A DNA stretch of 64,000 nt from Caenorhabditis elegans (taxonomy: Eukaryota; Nematoda; Chromadorea; Rhabditida; Rhabditidae): contig NC_003284.9 of NCBI RefSeq assembly GCF_000002985.6, positions 14,508,001 through 14,572,000 on the forward strand, given 5' to 3'. A model generated the notes under the pieces. It was not told the DNA's origin. It worked only from the letters and a program-made list of their open reading frames with translations, and searched no databases. Below are positions 45,101 to 58,318 of this stretch, piece by piece (the first letter of the stretch is position 1; each line of letters opens with the position of its first letter). Both the position numbers and the translations under genes were made by a program.

Positions 45101-48100
45101 AAAGCGGCCGACATCTCACAGGTTTGTTCCGGACATAAACTTTTAAAGCAATTCAACTAACTATGTAACAGAGCCATTAATATTTTTTGTCACATCCTCA
45201 ATTTTTGGATATTTTTCTTGCCCCCTGCTTTGATTTAATTAGATCAGCTACCCGAACACCACATTTTGACCAGCACCATACGCTTCATTTCGAATCGTTT
45301 GATTTTTTAGATATATGTTACATATTCACTTCATTAAAAGCACATTACCATACATAAATTTACGTAAATATTCAGTAATTGCAGCACACTTTTGATGATA
45401 TTGAAATTTTGATCTCTGAATAGAAAAACCAATTCAGCAGTGTCCGGGACAAATGCAATTTTACACTTGTGAATGTACATAGAATAATTTATTTGAACGA
45501 CTAAAGTTCTAAAAAGGAAAAAAAAGTTTTTGAAAAGTCAAGCGAGTTATTAAGTTGCAAAAAGTTAATATAAAAACAAGAACAAAGTGTACATATTATG
45601 TAATTTTCATCAATTTGTCACAACAAAAACCACATTCCAGGATATCATCTGAAAACATTCCTGGACCCCACACTCCATGAAACAATATCCCCGAATGACG
45701 CGGACCACTTCTTGATGGGCATCTCCTACCGGGAACCAATTCCTAAATTGTCGTCACAAAGTGAATTGTCTCACCCCGATAATAATAGAGTCGAAGGAGC
45801 ACGTATCCTTCATTCTTCCGCTTTTCAGCCAATCATCAGTCCACCAATCGTACGTTTTCGTTCTTTTCCGAATTTGACCTTATTCTGCTCTTTTACTCTT
45901 CAGGACTCGCACGAGGAGTTTATCGAAACAATAACCTTTGGAAGCAATTTAAATTCCGAGCCAATTGTAAACGTGCAAAAAGAGATGCATTTGCAAAAGG
46001 AGCCCGTGCACAAAGTGTTTACGCATAAGGACCCGCTCAAAACAGAAAAAACGGAAAAATTTATGAAGCTCGTGCAGATTGAGTAAACGATCTAATCTGT
46101 GTTCTTTGGAACCGAAATTGTTATTTTTTCCAGGAACGAGGACAGAAACCACGGTGCGGCGCTGGAAACTACTCAACAGTCAAGAATGTTCACAACAACA
46201 ATGCCAAGTACAATGATTTCAACAACTACTACTCCCATGACGTCTTCATCTAGAACCGATAAGTGAGTGGTGGTAATTCATCAAATTCACACAGTGTTGA
46301 CATCAACGATAGTTCTTGAGCAGTAATTCGTACAATTTGGTCGGAACACACATAGTGTTCAATAATAACAACAAACGGATTAACAGAGACCACACATCAT
46401 CTTGTTTATTTATTCCGATATATATATATATATATATATATTTGTTTTTTTTTCTAGGAGAATAATTGGAAATGCAAAAATAACGTTAAAAATGTGTGTG
46501 AGAGAAAGAAAGAAAGAAAACCCTGGAATAGCTGGGAAGCGGTTGTGCACTTAAAACTGGTTTTTGATCACTACTTCCAAAAAGAATTTTAAAATAGTTT
46601 TTTGAAACCAATTTTGTGTTTTGGTCTTGTTGCCCTAAATATGTTGCTCCATGGAAAACTAAATGTTAAAAAAATTAAAGATAAATTAAAGGTACCGTCA
46701 GTGGGGAAATGATTAGAAAGTATCCCTATAATGCTAAAATTACCAAATATCATAATTTCAAAAATTCTGGATTTTTTTCGATTCAAAAAGCTGGGAAAGT
46801 TTAATTTTCTCCTATTTTTTTTAAATGTGAAAGGATGCTTTAAAGGTGGAATAGCGCCCGTGGGGGTTTTATCTAAATGTATAATTCAAAACAATCGACT
46901 CTTACAATGTTTTAATACAAATAATTTAAATAAAATTAAAACATAAATGTCGAAAAAAACATTTTTTTTTTGGTTGACTCCCAAAATTATGAGTGGCAAA
47001 AACTGAATAATTGCCACTTTTTGACAGTAAATAAAAATTTTTCAAACATTTTTTTAAAAGTATTATCATGGTATTTGGTAATCTTGGGACCATATGAGTG
47101 ATTTTTAACATTTTCCCCACTGGCGCTACTCCACCTTTAAATATTTTAAATGTGGAGCAACACTAGTTTTCCATACCAATTGGTTTTATTATGATCGTTG
47201 AACATTTCAGCATAGCTCCATAGTAATAGTTTTTGATCATAAAATTTTCTGGCGGTACTCCGCTGTCAAAATTACCAAAATCAATCAAAATTGGCCAACT
47301 TCTTCAACTCAGTTTTATTTTCCAGATTACCTAGCGAACATTTCAATCACCCCGAACTTGATACTTTTGAAAAACCGAAAAAGTCATTCGAAAAGAGTCA
47401 CTCGCTAGTTCAAATGACTGAAACCACAACTGCACCTGCCGCCAACCTGAAGTTCTATTCAACAACGGCGTCGACCAAAAAGTTGACCCCGACCACTCCG
47501 TATGCGTCGGCGCCCCCGGAGAGCAGCACTCAAACTCCAAACTCGACGAAGCCCACATCCATTAGAAATGTTACTCATAGTGTGCCAACGGTTAAAAAAT
47601 GTAGGTTTGTTCGAGCAAAGAGTTCATATTGGGCATTCTGATTGTATATATATATATATGTAATTATAAAACAAGGAACTGCAAAAATCTTGATATTCAG
47701 ATGATAAATTCGTGAACAATAACGCCGACTGGAGATTTGACGATAAGGCAATCAATGATAGCGATATAGTGTCGGAGAAACAAACTTCCGCATGCTACAA
47801 TGCTACAATTATTTCAGTGAGATCAAAAAATCATCTTCGCGTCTTATCCGGCTGTATTAATATTTTAATATTTCAGTCACAACGGCAGTGTAAATGGTCG
47901 GGAGTAGAACATCTTTTACTGATTTGGTCTTTCGCCTCGTTGATCGTTTGGATGATGCTTATAGCATTATTTCTCTACAGATACTCCAGTAGGAAGCCAC
48001 AATGGATTGGTTTTCGGCAAGTGCCAATGCGAATTCCTGATAATTCGAAGGTTTTTTTTTCCAGAGAGCAAGAACTTCGGAGAGTAGCTCAATCTCGAGT

Positions 48101-48191
48101 GTTGAGCCAAGATCATCCATGGCTTCACGCAGACGCTTTCGAAGAGCGCAATCAAAGCAAGAATGAAATAGAGATCAATCATTTTACTTAG
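42149..48191 (+). CDS. ZP-domain transmembrane protein (cuticlin-like)
   Basis: Sixteen exons join in frame to 725 residues: 42149-42239, 43508-43587, 43646-43759, 43809-43945, 43994-44100, 44145-44223, 44333-44434, 44478-44535, 44598-44685, 44728-44826, 45641-45849, 45904-46082, 46134-46262, 47326-47600, 47701-47816, 47877-48191. Residues 1-22 are a signal peptide. Residues about 33-262 are a ZP domain with paired cysteines (VTCSAKLITV, PACNHDY, GFHPLVMTNSDRTFLVEC, FADCTHLVRM, LTNCNAL, ENGCVIDS, YRIECTLEFC). Residues about 400-600 are a Ser/Thr/Pro-rich stalk likely to be O-glycosylated. Residues 633-657 form the membrane helix (LLLIWSFASLIVWMMLIALFLY) and a ~68-residue cytoplasmic tail follows. 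ZP proteins polymerise into extracellular matrix such as cuticle or lumen linings. No clear RxxR furin site lies just after the ZP domain. Introns 10 and 13 are large; intron 13 holds a MITE. Confidence 0.88.
46418..46441. repeat. (AT)n microsatellite
   Basis: A pure TA run in intron 13 of the ZP gene. A shorter one lies near 47645-47658. Confidence 0.9.
46839..47141. mobile_element. MITE with TTTAAAGGTGGA ends, family E
   Basis: TTTAAAGGTGGAATAGCGCC at the left matches the complement of GGCGCTACTCCACCTTTAAA at the right; the element is 303 bp and non-coding. Fragments of related sequence flank it (46693-46775, and near 47250-47275 with GGCGGTACTCCGCTGTC), suggesting nested insertions. It lies in intron 13 of the ZP gene. 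Confidence 0.85.
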
Positions 48192-50505
48192 AACGTTTTA
48201 TATATGTAAATGATTGTTTCTTTTGTTTCGGAGTATTGATTGATTTGTGATGGAATTTTTCAAAAAAGATGTTTGTATATAATAAAATAAATAGGTTTTT
48301 CAAATTTTATTTAAATTGCACGCAAGGCTAAAAATTAAATGTAGCAATTTTTTAAACCGTTAAGCTCAGTAGTAACGAAGACTTCCAACATTGTTCAAGA
48401 GCCATGAACAATTTCTGAACCTTTGATTACTTGATCAAACTATTTCTAAACTTTGATAATCTCCTGTTGCTTCAACGTCATATTCAGTGACAGCTGACTT
48501 CAACGAACTTCCCACGCATTCTTATCACAGTTTGCCACTATTTGGAGGTCTTTCATTGAAAGTCCCGAGGTGATTATTTGTTCAATTCGTCACTCAAAAA
48601 AACTTTTTTTTGTGAAACGGAATAAACATGATCAGAGTCATACACACACACAACACAGCGGTTTTTGTTCATTATTTCCGAATTGGTCTGATCAAATACT
48701 GATCATATATCGGTGGCGCAAATCACACAGAACACGTTTTTAAAAGTCGATTTGAAACAGTTTTTGATCATTTTTGGTCTCTGAGGGCACTGTCGATAGG
48801 TGCGGTTTCTCTTCTTTTTTTTTCTTTATACGTGAATTGCCTAGTTGAACTTTAATTTTTCGAATACAAGACATAAATCCAAAGTTTTTATTACTTGGAT
48901 AATGATTTGGGTTTACCTTTCCCAGAGCCGGCAATCTACTATGGCTTGTAGTTATAATTTATTACTTTTATTCTTTTTAGGAAATTGCAAAGTCTTACTG
49001 TACCGTAGGCTTGAACTTTTATGTTAAAGTTGGAAAACAAACTTGAAAAACACCACGTTGACCTTTTTTATTTTTAGCTCAACAACAACGCAGAGTTTAA
49101 AGTTTTTGTTTCTCAAGTTAACTATTTCAAAATCACGTTTGTTGTTCTATGATCCATGTTGTTCTCACAAGTTCTTTCAGCAAGCAAAAACTGCAAAACG
49201 ACGCTATGGGTATTATGTTGTTGGTTCGCCAGGATCGGCACAATCAAGTTTTTCGGGAGGCGCCGTCTATCAATTAAAAGCGACCTCTGATACTTTAGAA
49301 ACTGGAATCGAACCGACGGTGATCAAAGATTGGGGCGGTGCGGGTTTTCGATTTTCTTGAAATAATGTTTCATCTTTATTCGCTGGGTCCGGCCTCCAAC
49401 ATTCTCTAGTAGTTTGTTCATTTCGATGATCGGTGTGCTCACTTCAACGATCAGTCCTCTCGCTCCCCTAACCGACCATTGCGAAATCTGCGCAATATAC
49501 TAGCTACATAGACAACTGACTGTGTATGTGTGTGTGTGTTGCCCCCGCCCACTTTGTGTTCTATTGATCTCTGAACATTAACCGCTCGCTTGGAAGAGAC
49601 CTCCCTCCTTTCCTCGTTTTCCCAGTCTTTTTACAATTGGTCTTCTTCTCCTTTCTCTTCCATCGTGCCCCGCTTTTATCTCTGAAGAAGATGGAGAAAA
49701 AGCTTCTACTCTTTCCCCTCTTCTAACCCCTTAAAATATTCTCCGCCTATGGGTCCGTCGCACAAACCACACCCCATTTGCTCTTGCGCCCTTTGCTCAT
49801 TCAGTCAGTTCAATGCTTTAAAACATCATAGACGTAGACGTTTCATCATATCATTCCTCCTATGCACTACATCACCGAATATCGTACACTCCTATCCGTT
49901 TTTTTGTCTTGTCTTGTAAGATAAGCTATTAAAAGATATTTTAACAGTTTAGTTCCATTGAACTGATAAGAAGCTGATTCCCGCTCCCTTTCTCTCATTA
50001 TTACTTTCCATTCATACTTGATCTTGTCAACGTACCATTAGGTACAGTCTCACCCGTTTTGCTTTTATCATTTGTTGCGCATCTTTGAATGACCAAAGAT
50101 CTTACTCATCGTCTGCTGTCCCTGTATTCCTCGCATTGTACGATTTTGATGGCCTGTCATCTGAATTGTCTTATGCGTCTTCGCGCCAAGATCAACTGTT
50201 TATTGATCGTAGTCATGTAGTCAATCAGTCAGCACAGTCATACATTCCATACAAAATTGTGAAATCAGTTCGGTTTTCTGGTTTCACTGATTATGTAGTG
50301 CGCCCCATAACTATGACTTTGATTTTGATTCTGATTTTCGACCGTCCTCAAAAGACCCAATTGATAAGAGATTGATAATCATTTCCTTCATAGGTTGCAC
50401 TTGACCGGTGTCTTGTTTTTTGTCACTCTCTAAATATGATACGTTGACTTCCTCATAATATTTTTGTTTCATCTTGACTGTCCATCATTTAATTTTATTC
50501 CAGCT
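48192..50505. other. Upstream region of the nuclear receptor gene
   Basis: Mostly non-coding, with a TG microsatellite near 49527-49540 and pyrimidine-rich DNA at 49.55-49.75 kb. The word TGATCA is frequent (48633, 48691, 48703, 48769). An orphan FG-GAP-like reading frame lies at 49180-49360 (separate entry). Alternative first exons for the receptor cannot be excluded. Confidence 0.45.
49180..49360 (+). pseudogene. Orphan FG-GAP-like fragment (integrin alpha-like, tentative)
   Basis: After a TTCTTTCAG acceptor the frame reads RRYGYYVVGSPGSAQSSFSG and then GAVYQL, ending at TGA. The VVGSPG...GGAVY spacing resembles one blade of the integrin-alpha beta-propeller (FG-GAP). There is no ATG in frame, no signal peptide and no neighbouring blade. 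It may be a lost exon fragment or a chance resemblance. Confidence 0.3.
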
Positions 50506-53082
50506 ATGACTGATACCCAATCCCCGTTTTCATTTGCCGCCGCACTATTGCAATGCGGTTCGCCCGGTCAAACATTTTCAATGGAATCCCTGTTAAAACC
50601 GGAATTAGGAGAGTATTCTCCTTCCGGAGAGAATGGAATTGATGGCGAAGAATCAACGATCTGGTATGTGAACGATCATATGATCCCAATCTACTTTTGT
50701 CTTTTTTTTACAGTTCTGTATGTTGTGATGAGGCATCCGGAAGACATTACGGTGTTGTCGCCTGCTTCGGATGCAAAGGATTTTTCAGACGTACTGTACG
50801 AGCTGGAAAAAACTATGTGTGTCGTTACAGTAAAAAGTGCCGAATTGATAAAGGTGAGTTTTTGCGTGATTTGTGTTCAAGGATCTTACCCATCATGCTT
50901 TCAGCTGGACGAAATGTGTGTAGATCGTGCAGATTCCAAAAATGCTTAGAAGTCGGTATGGAGCCTGATGCAATCCGTCCTGATCGCGATAAGACAGGAC
51001 GCCAAAAGAACCCAAGAAGAAACACCGAAGGCTCGATCAAAAAAGTCTCTGTTGGATCTATTCTAGGCGACCTTCCATGTCTGAATAAATTCAAGGACGA
51101 CAGCGACGACGCCGCCACTTCACCATCATCAAGAGCTGATTCCGCTCCAATGGACCTCCGACCGAGCTTTATTGATGAATCTGTATTAACAACATTGACA
51201 GAAATTGAGAATATTGTGATACAACTGCAAGACAATTTCGAAACAAATCAACAAAGCCTTCCACCAATGGGAGAAGCGATTACGAAACCATCCCTTATTG
51301 CTGCTAGGACACTGGTGAGTTGTACATTATTGTGAAATAAGTTTTAATGAAACTGATCATTTTGGTTTAGTTAAACTTCAACGGCGCAAAAGGAGTTGCC
51401 GATGCAAATTGTGTGTCATCAAATCTTCGGCGAATGATCGTTTTCACTTTTGACTACATCAATACGTTACGTCCAATTGCTGATTTGCATCCATCGGAAA
51501 AGGTACAACACTTTGATCTTAGACCTCGTTTCCCCTACTCCCCATTTTTCAGCTGGTCATTGCCAGAAGCATCATTTCCCCGTTCTGTATCTTGTTCTGT
51601 GGTTACCAGTCGGTAGCGATCGAGGCACCAGAACACGACAGTATTTATCTCCCATCAGGACACAAGCTACCCGCCAGCCAGCTGCTATTTACAAAAGACT
51701 CGGACCAAAAGAAGTACATACTGTTGGAAAACAAAGCCGAGTAAGTGCAGAGTTGATCATTGAACCCATCCACATAGGCGATCGCTCGTCACGCTCGTCA
51801 TTGCTACTGATCATTGTTTGTCAATGTGTCTGCAGTGTGTCTGCTCTTTTCGTTCTTTTGTCGATCGAAACCCCCCAGCAACTTTCCATGGAAAAGTGTG
51901 TGTGTGTGTGTCTTAAGATAGAATGCTGTAAAGTGTGGGTGGGATAAAGAAGATCTGATCTTAGAACCTTTTTTCTTGTTATTTTAAGCTATCCATCACA
52001 AGCTCGCCGATTTTTAGTGCATTAATGCTCTCGCCCCATGAGTGGTCCCTTGGTGATCAATGTCATGCCTAAATCTGAGATCATATTGCCACCCATGGTG
52101 ATCAGATTATGCAGCAGAAGAAACAACATAGGTCTTGTTTTCTGCTCTCTATTTTTTGATTTCCCGCCTTTAGATCACACGTATAGTTTTTTTTCTTTCT
52201 TTGCGCCGCCCTTACCCCTTCCCTTCCCTTCCGCAACAAAAATAAAATTTGCTCTTTGATGTTTGTGAGATCGATGAGAATACACATTTACATACGGAGT
52301 GGAAAGCACAAGTCGGGAAGCTAGAGACGCAGCCAGTTCCTCCCCTTCCCGCTATGAAAATGACACCACTCGGTGTTTGAAAGACAAGCGAGAAACTGCA
52401 AAATAGTGTGGCTTTTAAAGAGTGACGGGCGAAAAGTAAAGTGCGCACCGCTGCGACGACTGCATTTGGTCGGTGTTGATCTCTTGAACTTTGATCATTG
52501 TTGGACTGGCTGAGCGAAAGTGTCTTGTGGTTTGGTTGCGCTAGTCATGTAATATGACGGGAAGTAGGAAAGATGAGAGAGCGCATTATTTGCCTGTGAT
52601 GATGATGATGATGGTGTTGATGAGTGTTTAAAAGAAAACACAATAATATTGTTTTCGTTTTTGCAGCAATGTCCGACGAAACATGACTGAAATGATTATC
52701 CAACAGCTCCGTCGCCTCAATGTAACAAAGACTGAAATGGTTGCACTGAAAGCGATTATGGCATTGGATCACAACGTGAAAGGATTATCCGCCGAATCTT
52801 GCGAGCTTCTCGTAGTTGCAAGAGAATCGGTGCAAAATGCTCTGTTCTCCCATTTAATTGCAACATTTGGAACTGCGGAGGCAACATCGCGATTTGCACA
52901 CCTCCTTCTTTTAATTGCTTCTGCAACGGTAATAGAATCAAGATCAAAAGATCAGCTTTCTCATCATCTTCTATTTTCAGAGGGTCGCCTACTCGCTCTC
53001 CTCGTTCTTCCAGCTCAGCAGAGACGTCAACTATGAAATCGATTATGTGCTTGAAGAGCTTTTATTTTTAGACCGCATTTGA
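50506..53082 (+). CDS. Nuclear hormone receptor, HNF4-like
   Basis: Seven exons (50506-50663, 50714-50853, 50905-51314, 51371-51502, 51553-51740, 52667-52928, 52981-53082) join in frame to 463 residues. Residues 53-118 are the DNA-binding domain with two C4 zinc fingers: C53, C56, C70, C73, then C89, C95, C105, C108. The P-box is CFGCKGFFRR, and a basic extension follows (RPDRDKTGRQKNPRR). Residues about 200-463 are a helical ligand-binding domain that ends in an AF-2-like helix, DYVLEELLFLDRI. It is a sequence-specific transcription factor of the expanded nematode HNF4-related set. The paralogue cannot be named safely. The start lies 2 bases after a TTATTCCAG acceptor, so the real first exon may be further upstream or the mRNA is trans-spliced. 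Intron 5 is 926 bases and contains several TGATCA words. Confidence 0.93.
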
Positions 53083-55462
53083 ATTGTTTCGGAAGTTAAA
53101 TGTACTTCACCTTTTTTGTATACACCAGCCTACCTACAGTAATTCTTATTACTCGAATAGCTTGATTATGTTGTCATACTTCATTTCAATACTGTCAGTG
53201 TTTCATTGTGACGGGTACACACACTTTCTACACATTGATTAATTATATTAATTAATTGATCTGAGCTTCTCCTTATCTCTCATTTTTTTCTCCAATAATT
53301 TCAATTTCTTCTGTCTTCCCACTCGGTCTCGTGTTTGTCCAGAGTTGCCAAACTATTGTTACCTCAATGACATTATTATGTATAGTTTACCTATTAAATA
53401 TATGTAATAATAAATATAAATTATATTATCAAATCTAACAGTACTGTTCAAAATAGAATTTGATATCAGACATACACCACCATCAAAAACCATTTTTTCA
53501 AACATTAAATGTCTATTACTTTCGTACTAAAACATCATGCACGTCAGTTCCCTTCTAGACCGGAAGTAGGTAGTTTATGCCGTTTTCTCTCTCTCTCTCT
53601 CCATTTCCTTTTTCCCTTCAAAGATTGCGTTTCGTTTATGCTACTGGAGGCCTGCAGCACGAAGAGATGAAGACGTGCACGTAGGCCACCATCATAGAGG
53701 CCACAGAATAAAAGTGCAAGTGGTCGGCTACTGCTTTGCACAAATCTTACACAACGTCGCTCTTTGGTCTTCTCGGGGGGAGAAAAGAGGCAAAAAGAGT
53801 AGTCCCGCTCCCCTACTTTTTGCTATACTCGATCCCATTTCTCCGCTTCATTCTCTTACTCCTTCTCTCTCTCTGTTCTTTAATCTACTTTCGCGCTCTG
53901 CGACGCTTGTGCGTGACCAGAACACACCAACTGCTAGCAGAAAAATCAAAGAGAACAACCATTTGGTGTATCACAAGGACCTGGGCAAGCCGCTCGCCCC
54001 AATTTGCTCCAGAAATAGCATCAAGACGTTTTTTTTTCAACAACCAACTAGTTGTACACAATTCGGATATAAAGTCACATGCGAACCAGGAGAAGTAGGG
54101 CGACTAATGATCACTAGAACATTAAGAACTGAACAACGCTGTCGAATAACAAGTTTCAAACAGATCCTTGATCGAATGCGTGTTTGTGTGCAGGCCATCA
54201 CCATTTTAGATTGCACTGATGCCTCTCCTAACTGTTTTCGAATTTAGCATTCTCGTTTTTTTAGTATCATCCCAGCGTGCCACTCTTGTTTTGTTGGTCA
54301 CCTCCTCCAGCTGACACCAACCCAGTAAAATGATGGCAATGCATACATGTTTTGATTTTTGAACACAACCAGTCAACACATTCAGTGTCTTGTGTCTTTT
54401 AGTGTTTTTTATAGCAGTTTACAGCACTATGGAACTATTCTAGGAACCAATGTTGTGGATCACAAGGTTTCTGCTTTCCAAGAAACGAATCATCGAAGGG
54501 AACAAATGACGCCATTGGAGAAGAAAGTGGGAGTGTCCAGAATCAAAAGATGAAGCTCAAAAATGGAGTGTGTGCGTGGAGTGTTGCAAACGTGCAAAAA
54601 TTGAGTTATCTGGAAAAGAAAAGACGATTCGAAAATCCATGTGTTTTGTGTATTGTCGCATATCTCCATATCCAGCACTTGATCGCTGCATCGGAGAAAA
54701 CCTGTTGTATACATTTGCCAGATCATGAATAAAACATATTGCATCACTGTTAAACGTCAAACAGCACCAAATAACGCTGAACTTTGAAACTTAGATTGTG
54801 TCACCACTGTAGCTTCAAGAATTGCATTCAAAAAAAGTCTTTATTGAGAAAAAAAAGGGAAAACTTCCACACAGAAACCACTGACACTATCTGATTGGAA
54901 TGTATTCTCTGGCCTGCGGAGATAAGGATAATTATAGCCTTGCATTGGCCTCAAAGATTATGAAACACGAAACACAAAACAAGCTCCGAATTCGGAACCA
55001 GAATTATCACTTTTTTTTCAAATTTGATCTTCTCTGCAAAAAAGACAAGAACTGCGGATGCGAACAGTTGTTCATTGACCGACTTCTAATCAGGAGATTG
55101 TGTAATAAAATCGTCTCCGATTCATTTTCGAACTATGAACACCTTTTTGCAGGGCTATAGAACTAGAGCGACGCCATAAATAATGTCTATTATTTCTCTT
55201 GAAAAAATGATATTAATCACAAGTTTACTTCCTTTTATAATTATTGAAAGTAGAGGAGCGTAAGGGTTGAAATTATCAGAAAATGCGTGACATAAAATTT
55301 TAGATTTATCAACAACATTTCCAGCCAAAGTTTTTGAAAAATACCTGATATTTCATACATTTGGTCTTTGTGAGAAAATTGAAGCATTACTGCAAGTCTC
55401 TTAGTGTTCAGTTACAAATAAATGTAGGATATAAAAATAAGAACAATTTCAGTTTTTTCTCA

Positions 55463-55649
55463 TAGTGCCAGGCTGTCCCATTACTATTGATCTACATCTA
55501 CAAAAAGTGCGGGAATTTTTTCACCCACAAATGTGACATCAGCACATTCTTAACTATGCGAAATCAGTTGAAAAGTCTGCGTGTAAATTCCCGCAATTTT
55601 CGTAGATCTACTTTGATCAAACCAAAATGAGACAGCCTGACACCACGTG
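55463..55649. mobile_element. Hairpin MITE, family C (copy 3)
   Basis: Opens AGTGCCAGGCTGTCCCATTA and closes GACAGCCTGACACCACGTG, with inner CTACAAAAAGTGCGGG and CCCGCAATTTTCGTAG arms. Confidence 0.85.
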
Positions 55650-56767
55650 TTTTTGACACTTTCTGACTGTAAATCAAACAATTTGCAATTCCATTAAGTT
55701 ACCCTGTTAGTATTTTCAAAATATTGGTAACTAATATTGGTAGGCTTTACTTTATCATCGCAGGAATTTTTAAAATCTTTCTACTTCACAACACTTATTC
55801 AAACAAAATTGTACAATATGTTTGTTATGCATACAAATTTCTTTCCAAATAACTTTTTTTGATCTAGCTGCCTTATCAGCTTTTCTGCCTGGTTCACGTG
55901 GAATTGAACACATAAAAAACTCTCCAAGGCCAAAAACAAAGAATTCGCGGATTTCGATCGCGATAGTTTTTGACCTACAGACAGTTGTTCCTTGATCAAC
56001 GTCAAATAACTTTTTTCATCTTCTTTTTTTTCTCCCAGTCGGTGAGAGGACACAACCTTCGACCTATCAATAGGTTGAACTTTGAACATCCCTCGACCCC
56101 CTATTCCCTGCAGTATTGTCATTAGAGAACTGCTGTTTGCTGTTTTCATCATTTTTTTCTCTCTATCTATCAACTGGCTGGAAATATATTGTTTTTGTTC
56201 TTTTAGAACAGAACATAATTAGAACTAGAAGAAAACCTCTGTGTATGTTGTGTATAATGGGACGAGTGTTTTTTTTTCCTTAGATCACATTCTTCTGAAC
56301 ATTCCAAGAGACACTAGATCATTTAGTTGTCTTGAAAGCGTAAGCCACAGTGGTCGATGATCAAAGTATTATTTGCAGAAGGAAAAACTTCTAAATATGA
56401 TCTTTGTAATAATCCCAAATAAAGAAGTGTGAACTATGGACATTTTTTTTCTGAATAAAGTGATGTGGTCATTCAGAATATTAAATTTATTCCAGCAAAT
56501 GATGTTTGGAAATCAGAAACTCCACTGCACGACATCGCCAGAACAAAGGATTGCAGTAACTTTTGATCTTCGGATATCATCATTCATGCGTGTAAAATTG
56601 CTACACTAGGAATAATGAATATATTCATGATTTCTGAAAAAGCTATCGACTGGAAATGTCATAGAGATTTCTTAAAAGATTAAAATCGTTCAACCGGAAA
56701 GTTTGCGTTTTGAGGGAAAGTAATAAGAGTACCATAAAGGTATTGGTTTTGCATAACTTTAAAATTA

Positions 56768-56954
56768 CACGTGGTGTCAGTGCCTCATTTCGGTGTGATC
56801 TACGTAAATCTACAAAAAATGCGGGAGGGAGGAGAAACGCAGAGTTCTCAACTAATTTCGCATGGTTAAGAACGTGCCGACGTCGCATTTTTTGGGCAAA
56901 CAATTCCCGCATTTTTGTAGATCAAACCGTAATGGGGCAGCCTGGCACCACGTG
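56768..56954. mobile_element. Hairpin MITE, family C (copy 4), opposite orientation
   Basis: Starts CACGTGGTGTCAG and ends CCTGGCACCACGTG. The asymmetric middle (TCGCATGGTTAAGAACGTG) shows that it is inverted relative to copy 3, 1.1 kb away. Confidence 0.85.
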
Positions 56955-58297
56955 AAATTAAAAAAAAAATAATAACTCAATTTGAATTTTCATACAGATT
57001 TTTTCAATTATCAGATGTTCCAGCATAGTTTGGAAGTAAAATATGGAATGTTATATTGTTCTAAAACATTTTACATTTCCCAAAAAGTCAGAATTTCACA
57101 ATGAGAATCTTGAAAATGTATTTAAAAATTTCAATGGGCATTTGAATTTATGAAACATAGAAGTTGAAATTAATAGTTTCCTCTAATTTGACAAACGAGA
57201 AATTTTGATTTTCGGGATATTACAATGTTTATGCAGCCAGCAAAGTTCTCTATTTCGCCTGTGAGTGTTTGGGTTTTTAAGCATTCTAAAAAATGCCACT
57301 TTCTCCTTGAGCTCAAACATTTTGATCGAAATCTCCGACGTATCAGACAGAGATCAAACAATTAAAAATTGAGAAGCAGTCACAGTCTATCAAACGCTCT
57401 TTGACCAGACACCTCCTGAGCACACTCATTGCTGCAACCGCCCCGCTGTCCAACCTTTGCTCTCGGTGAACTTTATGCTTCTGCAAGAACTATGAGTCTA
57501 CGGGGAGAATGTTTGAGTGGTATGGCACACGCCTAATGTTAAACTAGACACAAGGAAGTAGGGAAAAAAATAAACCAGAACAACAGAAACGTCCAAGCTA
57601 TTTTGAAATTGTGGAAAACAAACTTTTCAAGAGCAAAGACTACTCTTGCTGTTATTTTTATTGTACATAGTAAAGTTGTTGGGAGCAGTGTTTTGCAATG
57701 TAAAATCGGAAGTTGCTTTTCTCTTGCAAAAGTTAATTAGGAGTGGTGTCATGCTCTATAGAATTCAAGTTCTAAAAGGTTTTCTGATTTTTAAATTCTA
57801 GTTTCCAAAAAAGGTGCCAAAGTGCGATTGGTTCTTTCAAATGGGAGGGTTTTGGGGTACTGTAGTGAATCATAGAGAACAAAGGGGCTTAAGATATTGT
57901 CAATAAAACAACTAATTAATTGCATGTGTTATGTTACTTAATGAAAGTGTTTGTTGAGAACGTTCGTGGGTCTGATGTTGAAGTTCAATTGCGATGTGGT
58001 GATTCACATGTGTTTTTAAGCAAATATTTCAAAATGTAAAAAAAAAGTGTATCAAAAACATGGTATGCATGACCATAAATATGTTGTGCCAAAACAAAAC
58101 TATTCTTCTTTTTTCAATAGTATAGTTGTCAAGTTTTTAGTCCAAATTTCCTTTTGAACAGAAAAAATACCAATCAGGTGACTCAATCTGCGAAATTGCT
58201 TTCAATTTGTTTTTGATGAATCGTTTCCGTTTCGAAAACCTATGAGCAGTTGTTTTGAACTTCCAAACAGTTGTTCAATGACCGCCTTCTAAACGAC

Positions 58298-58318
58298 CTC
58301 TCTCTCTCTCTCTCTCTC
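58298..58318. repeat. (CT)n microsatellite
   Basis: About ten CT units within the gene-poor region. A shorter CT run lies at 53587-53601. Confidence 0.9.

Noticed and set aside
53675-54247. 190-codon plus-strand frame
   Set aside because: Starts at a non-ATG codon, crosses CT-rich low-complexity DNA, with no domain or splice context.
55799-56173. 124-codon minus-strand frame
   Set aside because: Single frame without family, signal or intron structure; composition follows the AT-rich DNA.
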